DNA from: Denitratisoma sp. DHT3 | Lineage (GTDB): Bacteria > Pseudomonadota > Gammaproteobacteria > Burkholderiales > Rhodocyclaceae | Assembly: GCF_007833355.1 (NCBI RefSeq) | Contig: NZ_CP020914.1 | Coordinates: 3,086,047-3,150,046 of the forward strand | Direction: 5' to 3' | Length of the DNA stretch: 64,000 nucleotides | Shown: positions 10,430 through 24,554 of the stretch, in pieces | Position numbering within the stretch: position 1 is the stretch's first letter | Layout of the letters: each line of letters starts with the position of its first letter | The notes under the pieces: generated by a model | What the model was told of the DNA's origin: nothing | The model's database searches: none | What the model saw: the letters and a program-made list of their open reading frames with translations, nothing else | Program-made: the position numbers and the translations under genes

Positions 10430-11066
10430 TTGCGGCGGACCTTTTTGATGCTTTTCGACGGGACTCTACGGGGGAGGGCCTTGGTACCGGTCTTCTTGGC
10501 GGGCTTGTGGGCGGATTTGCCGCGGACAGGCTTGTGCGGGAGGCGCGCCGAGCCGCTCAGCAGCGACGACAGGGTAACGGTTTCTTCGACCGGGGTACAG
10601 CCGGCGGCGCCGCTCCCATCGCATTTTTCCCCGCTCAGGTGGCAGGCCACGCGCTGGCCGTCGCCGGAAAAGCTGGGCGCTTGCAGCGAGCGGTCGCCGT
10701 TCTCGGCCAGCAGCAGGCTGGTGTCTTCCCGGTCGATCACCTTGCCGCGAATCAGGTCGATGCTGATGCAGCCCAGTTGCAGACGCTCGCCGCGCCGGAT
10801 CAGGGACGTGTAGGCCAGCTTGTCGCCATGCAGGGTGGCCGCCGAGAACGCCTCGTGAAAGGCCGGCAGGCGCAGGGTCTGGGTCTTGCCCGAAGAAGCG
10901 TCCACCAGGTCCCAGGTGCCGTTCCGGGCCGGCTTCAACAGCCGCGTGTCGTCCAGGCGGAACACGGTGGATTCCGTGGAGTCCGTGGGCTCCGTGGATT
11001 CCGCCGGTCCGGTTTCCGCCGCCGCCGAGACGGCCGTCAGCGCCAGGATCAGGAGCAACCTGCGCA

Positions 11067-11067
<1 letters not shown>
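10426..11067 (-). CDS. Secreted hypothetical protein between leuS and lptE
   Basis: Protein of 213 residues starting MRRLLLILALTAVSAAAETG, a clear signal peptide. The segment after it is a low-complexity TESTEPTDSTEST stretch encoded by imperfect 9-base repeats. The middle (35-165) is a beta-rich domain I do not recognise, containing several cysteines. The C-terminal 45 residues are strongly basic (Lys/Arg/Pro-rich, ending KVRRK). The ATG overlaps the leuS TGA by one base and the end overlaps lptE by four, so it is co-translated with an envelope gene. Confidence 0.82.
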
Positions 11068-13862
<2,795 letters not shown>

Positions 13863-13909
13863 TTATACCCGCCCCGATTTTGTCTCCCGGCCGCCAGGCA
13901 CTCCGCTCC

Positions 13910-15556
13910 CTACACCTGGAAGCGGACCACCAGCGAGCGCAGCCCCTGGGCGGCGCGATACATGGCCGTGCTGGTCTGGCTGGCGCGCTGGGCGCTGGCG
14001 TTGTTCTGCCCGATCAGTTCGGAGAGCTGTTCCATGTTGCGGGCCACTTCCTGGCTGGCCACCGATTGCTGCTTGGTCGCCGCGGCGATGTGCTGGGACA
14101 TGGCGGACACATGGGTGCTGGTGGTGGCGATCTGGGCGACGCTCTCGCCGCTGGCCTTCAACAGACCGATGCTCTCCTCCACTTCGCGCACCGCCTGGCC
14201 CATGGTGGTCACCGCGCTGCGGGTCACCTCCTGGATCGTGCCGACGGTGCTGGAAATGTCCGTGGTGCTGGCGGTGGTGCGCTCGGCCAGTTTGCGCACC
14301 TCGTCGGCGACCACGGCGAAGCCGCGGCCCTGCTCGCCGGCCCGGGCGGCCTCGATGGCGGCGTTCAGCGCCAGCAGGTTGGTCTGGTCGGCGATTTCCT
14401 GGATGACGTGGGTGACCTGGTCGACCCGCAAAATGGCGGCGGAGAGTTCCTGGATCGTGGTGCTGGCGGATTCCACGACCTGCACCACCCGTTCCGTGGC
14501 CGCCATGCTGCTGGTCATCTGCCGATGGCTGCCGTCGACGATGTGCTGGGAATCGTCCGCGGCGACCGCCGTCTGTTCGGCGCTGCCCGCCACCTCGCTC
14601 ACCGACTGGCTGACTTCCTCCATCGCGGCGGCGACCTCCTGCACCCGGTCCATCTGGCTGTTGGAGCGTTCGGCGACGTTTTCCATGTCGGCATGCAGCG
14701 CGACCGACTGCTGCTCGATGGCGCTGGCGGCCTGTCCGATCTCGCCGATGGTGCGGCGCAGTTCCTGTTGCATCGTCGCCAGGGCGGACAGGCAGCGGCC
14801 CATTTCGTCGCCCCGGTCCACCTTCACCGGCTGGTCGAGCCTGCCGGCGGCGATCTGCTCGAAGCTGGCGATCACGCGGTTCAGCGGGTCGGAGATCGAG
14901 CGGATCAGCAGCCATCCGGCCAGGGCCGCCAGCAGCAGGCCGACGATCGTGCCGCCGATGCTGATGAGGCGCAGTGTCCGGTAGCGCTGGAGCGCCGTCT
15001 CGTATTCGAGGTGGGCGGCCTCGGTGGTGGTTCTGAAAATCTCCTCCGCCGCCTCATTCACGGCTTTGTGCAGCGGGTTGAGCCGCACCAGCATGATCTC
15101 GTTGGCCTTGCCGAAATCGTCCGCCTGCAGCGCCGCCATCGCCGGCGCCAGGCCTTCGTTGACGTAGCGGGCGCGGGCGGCGGCGAATTTTTCCGAGAGC
15201 GCCTTTTCCTGGGACGACAGCGTGCGCGCCATGTAATTTTCCCAGTAGCCGGTGATCGCGTCCCGGTTCTTGACGAAGTTGCCGACGTGGGCCGAAAGCG
15301 GGTGGTCGTGGAAACGGGAGAAGGGATTGCCCGGATCGTGCTGGATGCCGAGCATCACCTGGGCGCGGTTGTCCTGCATCGCCAGCATGATCTTGCTGAT
15401 CAGGATCGTCGGCTCCAGGCGGTCGCGGTAGACCGACTCCAGCGCCGCGTTGGTACGGGCGATGCCGCTGATGCCGATGGCGCCCCCGACAAGCAGGAGA
15501 ATGCCCATGAACCCGACCAGAAGAGCCAGTCGGACTTTGATGCTGATGCTTCTCAT
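13910..15556 (-). CDS. Methyl-accepting chemotaxis protein
   Basis: Chemoreceptor of 548 residues. A first membrane helix (about 10-30) and a second (about 188-210) enclose a four-helix-bundle type periplasmic sensor. A HAMP segment follows, then the cytoplasmic coiled coil with the conserved signalling tip [38 protein letters not shown]. There is no C-terminal NWETF-type pentapeptide. The start [13 protein letters not shown] has a GGGAGG ribosome binding site. An IS481 element lies with its end only 37 bases upstream of the start, separating this gene from its original promoter region. Ligand unknown. Confidence 0.94.
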   Translation of the reverse strand: MRSISIKVRLALLVGFMGILLLVGGAIGISGIARTNAALESVYRDRLEPTILISKIMLAMQDNRAQVMLGIQHDPGNPFSRFHDHPLSAHVGNFVKNRDAITGYWENYMARTLSSQEKALSEKFAAARARYVNEGLAPAMAALQADDFGKANEIMLVRLNPLHKAVNEAAEEIFRTTTEAAHLEYETALQRYRTLRLISIGGTIVGLLLAALAGWLLIRSISDPLNRVIASFEQIAAGRLDQPVKVDRGDEMGRCLSALATMQQELRRTIGEIGQAASAIEQQSVALHADMENVAERSNSQMDRVQEVAAAMEEVSQSVSEVAGSAEQTAVAADDSQHIVDGSHRQMTSSMAATERVVQVVESASTTIQELSAAILRVDQVTHVIQEIADQTNLLALNAAIEAARAGEQGRGFAVVADEVRKLAERTTASTTDISSTVGTIQEVTRSAVTTMGQAVREVEESIGLLKASGESVAQIATTSTHVSAMSQHIAAATKQQSVASQEVARNMEQLSELIGQNNASAQRASQTSTAMYRAAQGLRSLVVRFQV

Positions 15557-15579
15557 ACGTGCCTCCCGAGCGAAACGGA

Positions 15580-16572
15580 TCAATGGAAGTAATTGTCTAG
15601 TCCCGCCTGGTTATAAACACGTTTTTTGAACAATTCTGGTTTTTTCTGCTGCCATTCCTTGAGCGCCTGAATGGGAGAACGATGGTTGAGTGCGCGCTGC
15701 GGAATCTGCTGGTTGTAGGTTTTTACATAGCGCGCAAGCGTCGTCTCCAACTCAGCGGCTGAAGCAAATCGGGTCTGGCTCACCACCTCACTGATTCGGC
15801 CATTGAAACGCTCGACCATCCCGTTGGTCTGCGGGTGGCGTGGCGGGCACAGGCGGTGCTCGATGTTCAGCGCCGCGCAGCGTACATCAAAGACGTGGCG
15901 TCCTGTGGGCTCACGCTTTTTGCTTGTGAAGCGGTCGGTAAACTGGCTGCCGTTGTCCGTGAGCAGTTTGACGATCTTCATCGGTGCGGCGCGTTCCAGG
16001 CGGTTCAAAAAATCCACGCTGCTACGCTCGCTTTGATCGGCATAGATATGCATGAACACCCAGCGTGTGGCGCGATCGATAGCCACAAACAGGTAGCGCC
16101 GCTCTTTTTCGTCGGGCATCTGCGGTAAGTACTTGATATCCATGTGCAGGAAGCCTGGCTCGTAATCCTTGAAGGTTTTGACAGAGGGCTGGATTTCGCC
16201 TGCATCGGCCAGTGCCTCGGCTTGTTGTTGGCGCAGGTTGGCCACGCCATGGCGGCGCAAGCAGCGATCCAGTCCCGAGCGCGAGACTTCCGGATTGATG
16301 AATTCGCGCACCACAGCCACCAGGTCATCTAACGGCAGCAGCGTCAGGCGCCGTAACGCCACGACAATCGCCTCTTGCGCAGGCGTCAGCGTGGTACAGA
16401 GCTTGTGCGGGCGGTGCGATAAATCCTCCGGACTATCGCGCCGCTTCCACTTACGCGCGGTCGCTACGCTGATGTTGTAGCGTTCTGCCAACTCAGCCAG
16501 CGATGCGGATGACTGCTTGATCTCTGTTCGCGTTCGAGGGGTCGTTCGGGCTTGGGCGTGGACTTCACTCAT
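15580..16572 (-). CDS. IS481-family transposase
   Basis: DDE transposase of 330 residues. N-terminal helix-turn-helix ([19 protein letters not shown], about 27-45), then the integrase core with D in [10 protein letters not shown] in LLTDNGSQF and E in [10 protein letters not shown], and the C-terminal region with RTHPQTN-like [10 protein letters not shown]. The reading frame is intact. It leaves the element: the stop codon lies in the flanking DNA at 15580-15582, so the last four residues (NYFH) come from the target sequence. The gene runs in the same direction as the chemoreceptor gene, whose ATG is 23 bases beyond the stop. Confidence 0.95.
   Translation of the reverse strand: MSEVHAQARTTPRTRTEIKQSSASLAELAERYNISVATARKWKRRDSPEDLSHRPHKLCTTLTPAQEAIVVALRRLTLLPLDDLVAVVREFINPEVSRSGLDRCLRRHGVANLRQQQAEALADAGEIQPSVKTFKDYEPGFLHMDIKYLPQMPDEKERRYLFVAIDRATRWVFMHIYADQSERSSVDFLNRLERAAPMKIVKLLTDNGSQFTDRFTSKKREPTGRHVFDVRCAALNIEHRLCPPRHPQTNGMVERFNGRISEVVSQTRFASAAELETTLARYVKTYNQQIPQRALNHRSPIQALKEWQQKKPELFKKRVYNQAGLDNYFH
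15588..15593. repeat. Target site duplication, left copy
   Basis: AGTAAT immediately outside the TGT end of the IS481 element. Identical to 16677-16682 on the other side. Confidence 0.85.
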
Positions 16573-16676
16573 GTCGCTTGCTTCGCTTTCAAGGTTTCAA
16601 TCAGACCACGCATCACTTCTCTTGCTCGAAAGAGTGGCCAGCTACGAAGCGGGATATGATCACACGGGATGCAACA
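15594..16676 (-). mobile_element. Complete IS481-family insertion sequence, 1083 bp
   Basis: Both ends start TGT (TGTCTAGTCCCGCCTGG at the left, TGTTGCATCCCGTGTGA read inward from the right) and match at 14 of the first 22 positions, notably TGT and TCCCG. A 6-bp direct repeat AGTAAT flanks the element. It carries one intact transposase. Intact ends, frame and target duplication indicate a recent insertion. Before insertion the chemoreceptor and uvrD would have shared a divergent promoter region of roughly 210 bases. Confidence 0.9.
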
Positions 16677-16682
16677 AGTAAT
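16677..16682. repeat. Target site duplication, right copy
   Basis: AGTAAT directly following the ACA end of the IS481 element, matching the left copy. Confidence 0.85.
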
Positions 16683-16851
16683 CGGTCAAGGTTGACGTTA
16701 GCATGGCCGGTGACGGCCGAAACATGTGGATTGCTGACAATTTGATCCTGAAAACCAAGGGTTTTCGCCGTGCCCGCCGTGTCGCCGTGGTTTCGAGGCT
16801 CATCCCGGCCTTGTGGTTTTTGGGGGCGCGGAGCCGAAATCCCGAGGCCGA

Positions 16852-16857
16852 TATAAT
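16852..16857 (+). promoter_or_regulatory. -10 box of uvrD, probably leaderless
   Basis: Perfect TATAAT ending 6 bases before the uvrD ATG, which would put transcription start at or next to the start codon. No clear -35 hexamer and no ribosome binding site are visible. Confidence 0.55.
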
Positions 16858-16863
16858 CCGCCA

Positions 16864-19130
<2,267 letters not shown>

Positions 19131-19131
<1 letters not shown>

Positions 19132-19928
19132 TGGCGATTCTGCGGAGCAACGGCATCGACATTCGTTACCGGGTGGAGGGCGAGGTCCGCGGCGACCGTC
19201 CTTGGCTGACCCTGTGCCATTCGCTGGCCTGCGACCTCTCGATGTGGGACGACCAGATCGCGGCCCTGACCTCCTGCTTCAACGTCCTGCGCTACGACAT
19301 CCGCGGCCACGGCGGTTCCAGCGCGCCGGACCTGCCCTATGGCTTCGAGATGATGGTGGCCGACCTCCTGGGTCTGCTGGATGGCCTGGGCGTGGCGCAG
19401 ACCCACTTCTGCGGCCTGTCCCTGGGCGGCATGATCGGCCAGTATTTCGCCCTGATGGCGCCCCGGCGCCTCGACCGCCTGGTGCTGTGCTCCACCAGCA
19501 GCGGCTACGGCGCCGGCAACGGCGTCGAGAAACTCTGGGAGCAGCGCATCGCCCAGGCCCGCGCCGGCGGCATGGCGGCGATGGTGGAAGGCACCCTCGA
19601 ACGCTGGTTCACCGAGCCCTATCGCTGCGCGAACCCGGCGGTGATGGAACGTATCGGCACCCTGATCCGCAATACGCCGCTGGCGGGTTATGCCGGCTGC
19701 GGGCGCATGGTGGCGAGCCTGGACACCACCGGGCGGCTGGTGGACATCCAGGCGCCGACCCTGGTGCTGGTGGGCGAGGACGACGCCGGCACGCCGCCGG
19801 CGATGGCCGAGGTGATCGCCCGCGGCATTCCTCAGGCGCGGCTGGAACTGCTGCCGCAGGCTTCGCACCTGTGCAACGTTGAGCAGGCGGAGCTGTTCAA
19901 CGAGTTGCTGTTGGCTTTTCTGGGCTGA
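19131..19928 (+). CDS. Alpha/beta hydrolase, 3-oxoadipate enol-lactonase-like (copy 1)
   Basis: Hydrolase of 265 residues. Nucleophile elbow GLSLGGM (S97), acid region LVLVGEDDAGTP (D near 215) and histidine in ASHLCNVEQ near the C-terminus complete the triad. Sequence pattern (LRYDIRGHG, CGLSLGGMIGQ, TPPAMAEVIA) resembles PcaD-like enol-lactonases. Its ATG overlaps the uvrD TGA, so it is translationally coupled to a repair helicase. A close paralogue lies 250 bases downstream. The substrate is not shown by the sequence and no other beta-ketoadipate genes are nearby. Confidence 0.88.
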
Positions 19929-19950
19929 GTATCGATGGAGGTCGACAATC

Positions 19951-20169
19951 ATGGATGAGCGACTGCGCGCCGTCGAGGCGCAAATCCGCACCACTTCCGC
20001 CTACCAGCGGGCGGCCGAACTGCTCGAATCCGAGGAAAGGCTGGAAGCGCAACTGCGCGACATCGAGCGCGAACTGGAGACCCTGGCCGCCGCCGCGCAA
20101 CTCGCCCGCATCGACCGGCTGCGCAAGGCACTGACCAACAGCGACAGGATCTTCGCCCAGATGGGTTGA
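19951..20169 (+). CDS. Small coiled-coil protein
   Basis: 72 residues, almost wholly helical with heptad-like Leu/Glu/Arg pattern (LLESEERLEAQLRDIERELETL), no membrane segment. Start supported by a GGAGG ribosome binding site 9 bases before the ATG. It lies between two paralogous hydrolases in the same orientation, 22 bases after the first and 9 before the second. I do not recognise a family; a structural or regulatory partner is a guess. Confidence 0.65.
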   Translation: MDERLRAVEAQIRTTSAYQRAAELLESEERLEAQLRDIERELETLAAAAQLARIDRLRKALTNSDRIFAQMG

Positions 20170-20178
20170 GTCGGCTGC

Positions 20179-20985
20179 GTGGACGGCTTCATCGAGGTTA
20201 ACGGCAATCCCGTCCATTACCGTGTCGACGGGCGTGGCGGCGCTCCCTGGTTGACGCTGTGCCACCCCCTGGCCTGCGACCTGAGCGTCTGGGAGGCGCA
20301 GATGGCCGCCCTGGCGCCCCATTTCCGGGTGCTGCGTTACGACCTGAGAGGGCACGGCAGAAGCGCGGTGCCGCCCGGCCCTTACGGTTTTCCCCTGCTG
20401 GTGTCCGATCTTCTGGGCCTGCTCGATGCGCTGGGCATCGTCCGTACCCATTTCGTCGGCCTCTCCCTGGGCGGCATGATCGGCCAGCACTGCGCCCTGA
20501 TTGCACCCCAGCGCCTGGATCGCCTGGTGCTCGCCAGCACCACCAGCGCGCTGGGACCCGAGGTGGCGCCGGTCTGGGCGTCGCGCATCGAGCAGGCCCG
20601 GAATCGCGGGATGGAGACCCAGGTGGCCGGCTTTCTCGAACGCTGGTTCACCGAGCCCTTTCGCCTCACTCATCCGGAATTGGTGGCGCGCATCGCGAAT
20701 CTGATCCGGGCCACGCCGGTGGCCGGCTACATCGCCTGCGCGGCATTGATCCCCACCCTGGACATCACCGCCCGCCTCGCGGCGATCCGCACCCCCACCC
20801 TGGTGCTGGTGGGCGAGTCGGACTACAGTACGCCGCCGGCGATGGCCGAGATCATCGCCGACGCCATTCCCGGCGCCTTGCAGGACGTCCTGCCCGATGC
20901 CGCCCACCTTTGCAATCTGGAGCAGGCGGATCTGTTCAATCACGTGATCCTGGACTTCCTGCTGCAAGCTGCGGGCACTTCCTGA
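20179..20985 (+). CDS. Alpha/beta hydrolase, 3-oxoadipate enol-lactonase-like (copy 2)
   Basis: 268 residues with a GTG start. Clear paralogue of the hydrolase at 19131-19928: shared WLTLCHxLACDLSxW, LRYDxRGHG, GLSLGGMIGQ (S96), LERWFTEPFR and LVLVGESDYSTPPAMAEI. The catalytic histidine is in AAHLCNLEQAD. The copies have diverged substantially, so the duplication is not recent. Likely co-transcribed with uvrD, copy 1 and the coiled-coil gene. Confidence 0.88.
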   Translation: MDGFIEVNGNPVHYRVDGRGGAPWLTLCHPLACDLSVWEAQMAALAPHFRVLRYDLRGHGRSAVPPGPYGFPLLVSDLLGLLDALGIVRTHFVGLSLGGMIGQHCALIAPQRLDRLVLASTTSALGPEVAPVWASRIEQARNRGMETQVAGFLERWFTEPFRLTHPELVARIANLIRATPVAGYIACAALIPTLDITARLAAIRTPTLVLVGESDYSTPPAMAEIIADAIPGALQDVLPDAAHLCNLEQADLFNHVILDFLLQAAGTS

Positions 20986-21085
20986 TTGGCGTTTTCTCTT
21001 TTCCTTCCACCCCCTGATCGTGGGGTGGTGCCCCCTGGTGCTCGTCGTCATACTCGGCGGCACTCATCAATCAAGGGGCATTGTC

Positions 21086-23395
21086 ATGAAGTTGCGTTGT
21101 TCCATCCTCGTCCGGGCGCTGATGTCCTGCGGGTTCCTGACGCTGGGCAGCGGTGTCGCATGGGCGGGCGGCAGTCTGGAGGCCGTCGCCAGCCCAGATG
21201 TCACGAACATCGGCAAGGGCGCTCAGGGCATGTCCGACGACGGCACCGTGGTGGTCGGCTCGGTCAGGCTGGATCCCTACACCTATCGGGCCTACAAATT
21301 CACCACCGCCGGCGCCACGGAACTGCCGGGCCCCAGCGGTGCCACCGAAGTGGTGGCCGAGGCGGCATCCGCCGATGGCAGCGTCATCGCCGGTCGCAGC
21401 TATTCCGGCGGAACCACCTACGGCGCCCTGGTCTGGGAGAATGGTGCGCTGACCCAACTGCCCAACCTGAACACGAGTGCGGGTAGTGTGCAACAAGGTT
21501 TTGCCAGAGCCGTGTCCGATGATGGAAGCATGGTGGCTGGTGAGAGTTATAGCGGCACGGTCTATACGGGCGGGGGCCTCCATGCCGTGCGCTGGGCGAA
21601 AAGCGGCGGCAGCTGGAGCGCGCCGCAGGATCTCCAGGGCAACGGTTTCAGTGCTACCCGGGTGCTGGACATGGACGCCGCCGGCAACACCGTGGTGGGC
21701 TATGGCGCTCATGGGGACCTGACCAATGAAGCCTATCGCTGGACCGCAGCCACCGGCATGGTGGGGCTGGGGCTGCTGGCCGAGCATTTGGGGGGGCAAT
21801 ATCCCACCAGCCGGGCCACCGGGGTATCCGCGGATGGCAGCGTGGTGACCGGCTATTCCACGTCCAACGGCGACGACAAGCGCGCCTTCCGCTGGACGGC
21901 GGCGGGCGGCATGGTCAACCTTGGCACGTTGAGCGGCGGAACTTATAGCATGGGCAATGACATCAATGCCGACGGTACGGTGATCGTCGGCAGCGCCGAT
22001 CAACCCGTGGTGGTCAACGGTGTCACCCAGAATTTCACGGGCGGTACCGGCTTCCGTTGGACACAGGCCAGCGGCATGCAATCGGTCGCCGCCTGGCTCA
22101 CCGCCAACGGCGTGGATGTGGGCAAAAACACCTTCTCCGATGCCAGGGCCGTGAATGCCGCCGGCAATGTGGTGATGGGCAGCGGGCAGATCAACGGATC
22201 GACCCAGATCTACCTGGCCCGCGTGGACGCGACCTCCGCTGGCGGCTCAGGTGGTGGCACCACTGGCGGTACGGGCGGCGGCACCGGGACGACCGGAGGC
22301 GGGACGAGTGGCTCTGGTACCGGCAATGCGGGATCGGATGACTCCGGTAGCGGTACCAGTGGCGGCGGCGCAACCGGCGGTACTGGCAACACCGGCGGCG
22401 GTTCCGGTAGCACGGGAGCGGGCGCTACGCCGCCAGTCGGGGGTGGCGGCGTGATCGGTCTCGCCGATTTCCATGACTCGCTGATGAGCACCTGGGTGCA
22501 GTCCCTGAATACCGTCGCCCGGCGCTACGGCTTGAGCCTGTGGGGCGCCCACCATCGCACCCTGATGGATAGCGGCCTGGCCAATGCCGATGGCAATGGC
22601 GTCTGGATCACCGGCGACTTCGCCCGCGACAATGACCAGGACATGCGCCAGGCACTGGGCGAGGCGGGAGTTTTCCACGACTTCGCGCCCAACCTGCGCA
22701 TCGGCGCCGGCATCGGCGCCAACGGAGTGCGTCAGGACCTGGCTTTCGGCGGCAAGACCCGGGCCCATGGCAGCTATCTGGTGGCGGAGGCGGACTATGC
22801 GCCCACCGGACAGCGGGACTGGATTCTCAGCGCCACCGGTCTCTATGGCGAGATGGATGCCCGCATCAGCCGTGGCTATTTGAACGGCGCGACGGTGGAT
22901 GCCTCCAGCGGTGATTCCACCGCCAAGACCTGGGCCGCCCGTCTTCGGGTCGATCGCCACGATGCCTGGAGCACCGGCGCCTTCCGCTGGAGCCCCTTCG
23001 CCGCCTACAGCCATGCCGAAACCCGGATGGATGCCTACACGGAGCGTGGCGGCAGTTTCCCGGTGAGCTACGGCAAACAGAAGGTCGACAGCGACGAACT
23101 GCGCCTGGGCGTGACGGCGCGGACCGCGCTGGGACGGAACACCGATCTGCGCATCCGCGGCGAAGCGGTCTCGGCCCGTGTCGCGACCGGCACCGTGGCT
23201 GGACAGGTGTTGGGGACGGGCGGTTTCGCGTTTGCCTTCACCACCTCGTCCGACAGCCGCAGCTGGGGCCGCCTCGGACTGGAGGTGGACCATCGCCTGA
23301 GCCAGCGCACCGTGATTTCCGCCTCCCTCCATGCCGCGTCGAAAGGATTCGATGCTTCCTGGTCCGGCAGCGTCGGCTGGAAAATGTCCTTCTGA
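21086..23395 (+). CDS. HAF-repeat autotransporter
   Basis: Type V secreted protein of 769 residues. Signal peptide 1-27 (ends GVAWAGG). The passenger (about 30-385) is built of about seven HAF-type repeats with the consensus ADGSVVVGxS (for example MSDDGTVVVGS, VSADGSVVTGY, INADGTVIVGS), several followed by AFRWT. A Gly/Ser/Thr-rich linker of about 70 residues (386-455) follows, then an autotransporter beta-barrel (about 480-769) ending in the outer-membrane signature phenylalanine (GWKMSF). It stands at the head of a surface/sensing region. Binding target unknown. Confidence 0.9.
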   Translation: MKLRCSILVRALMSCGFLTLGSGVAWAGGSLEAVASPDVTNIGKGAQGMSDDGTVVVGSVRLDPYTYRAYKFTTAGATELPGPSGATEVVAEAASADGSVIAGRSYSGGTTYGALVWENGALTQLPNLNTSAGSVQQGFARAVSDDGSMVAGESYSGTVYTGGGLHAVRWAKSGGSWSAPQDLQGNGFSATRVLDMDAAGNTVVGYGAHGDLTNEAYRWTAATGMVGLGLLAEHLGGQYPTSRATGVSADGSVVTGYSTSNGDDKRAFRWTAAGGMVNLGTLSGGTYSMGNDINADGTVIVGSADQPVVVNGVTQNFTGGTGFRWTQASGMQSVAAWLTANGVDVGKNTFSDARAVNAAGNVVMGSGQINGSTQIYLARVDATSAGGSGGGTTGGTGGGTGTTGGGTSGSGTGNAGSDDSGSGTSGGGATGGTGNTGGGSGSTGAGATPPVGGGGVIGLADFHDSLMSTWVQSLNTVARRYGLSLWGAHHRTLMDSGLANADGNGVWITGDFARDNDQDMRQALGEAGVFHDFAPNLRIGAGIGANGVRQDLAFGGKTRAHGSYLVAEADYAPTGQRDWILSATGLYGEMDARISRGYLNGATVDASSGDSTAKTWAARLRVDRHDAWSTGAFRWSPFAAYSHAETRMDAYTERGGSFPVSYGKQKVDSDELRLGVTARTALGRNTDLRIRGEAVSARVATGTVAGQVLGTGGFAFAFTTSSDSRSWGRLGLEVDHRLSQRTVISASLHAASKGFDASWSGSVGWKMSF

Positions 23396-23474
23396 AAATA
23401 TCCTGGTCAGCGCGAACGCTGTCGGATACCTGTGGATTCCGGCCGCACCGCGCCAATAGTGAGAGGTCAACGCA

Positions 23475-24554
23475 ATGTCGCCACGCAAGTCCATCCATGT
23501 CTTTGCTGCAATCCTGGCGCTGTCCTCGCCGGCCTTCGCCGGCGATACGCCCGAGATCTTCGATCCGCAGGCGCCTGCTGCCGCCATGGCGGCGAAGTAT
23601 GTCGAGATCGAAAACCCCGACTACCTGAAAAACGTCAAACGGGTGGTGATCCCCTCCTTCATGGTGGAGTACGTCACCGAGGCCAAGGCTTCCGCTGAAC
23701 TGACGGGTATCGCGCTGGCCGTCGGCGGCGCGTCCAGCGCCCTGATCCGCATGAAGGGTGCGCAGCCAGAGCAGTTCCAGGCGGTGACCGACCGGCTCTA
23801 CGAACAGACAGTGGCGGAACTTGCCAGGGCCGGCATCGAGGTGGTGCCGCAGGCGCAGCTCAAGGCCAGCGCCACTTTTCAGGAGATCGCGGCCAAGGGC
23901 GAAAAAGCACCGCGAGAGGAGGAGGCCAAGGGTGGCAAGGGCGTCTACCATACGGCCGTCGACCTGCCGCTGTACTTCATGAACGAGCAGGCCTTCATTC
24001 AGAAGCTGTTCAGCAAGCCCAAGGACGACATCTATCTGACCTTCGGCACCAAATTCGGCTCAGGTTTCTCCACGGCGCAGATTCCAATGCTGGAAGAAAA
24101 GCTGGCCAAGGAATTCGACGCCGCGGTGCTCAAGGTGCGCATCACCTTCCTCGGTGGAACCGCCCAGCGTGAGCACAGCATCTGGACCGGCGGCAGCGCG
24201 ACGGCCCAGGGCGCCGCCTCCTTCGCTCCCTCCGCGACCCGCTACGCCTTCATCAACGGCAACGGCGACAAGGCCCGTCTTTCGCTCAAGAGTACCGTCA
24301 ATACCGGACATCTGGGGGAACTGGTGAATGTCACATCCACCGCCTCCAAGGCGGTGGATGTGGCGCGCAATACGCTCACCGTGGCGTCCCGCCTGGGTGC
24401 GGCGTTCGGTATGCGGGGCGTGGATCTGGGCTATGGCAGCGAGGTGGAGTACGAGTGGCGGGTGGAACCGGGCAGCTTCGAGCAGGTCATCCAGAACTAC
24501 CATCCGGCGGTGGCGAGGATGTTCCTGGCGAGCCTGGCGTCGGTGGCGAAGTAG
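23475..24554 (+). CDS. Secreted hypothetical protein
   Basis: Protein of 359 residues with a signal peptide cleaved after SPAFA (about residue 22). The mature protein contains one hydrophobic stretch (TGIALAVGGASSALIRM), a charged EKAPREEEAKGGKG loop and mixed alpha/beta sequence; no domain I can name. It follows the autotransporter by 80 bases on the same strand. Its last 68 bases overlap the 3' end of the oppositely oriented sensor kinase gene. Confidence 0.78.
   Translation: MSPRKSIHVFAAILALSSPAFAGDTPEIFDPQAPAAAMAAKYVEIENPDYLKNVKRVVIPSFMVEYVTEAKASAELTGIALAVGGASSALIRMKGAQPEQFQAVTDRLYEQTVAELARAGIEVVPQAQLKASATFQEIAAKGEKAPREEEAKGGKGVYHTAVDLPLYFMNEQAFIQKLFSKPKDDIYLTFGTKFGSGFSTAQIPMLEEKLAKEFDAAVLKVRITFLGGTAQREHSIWTGGSATAQGAASFAPSATRYAFINGNGDKARLSLKSTVNTGHLGELVNVTSTASKAVDVARNTLTVASRLGAAFGMRGVDLGYGSEVEYEWRVEPGSFEQVIQNYHPAVARMFLASLASVAK

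Noticed and set aside
10966..11004. Possible minisatellite or CRISPR-like array in the 9-base GTGGATTCC-type repeats
   Set aside because: Short in-frame coding repeats without spacers of constant length; explained by the TES/TDS peptide. No CRISPR array or cas gene in the window.
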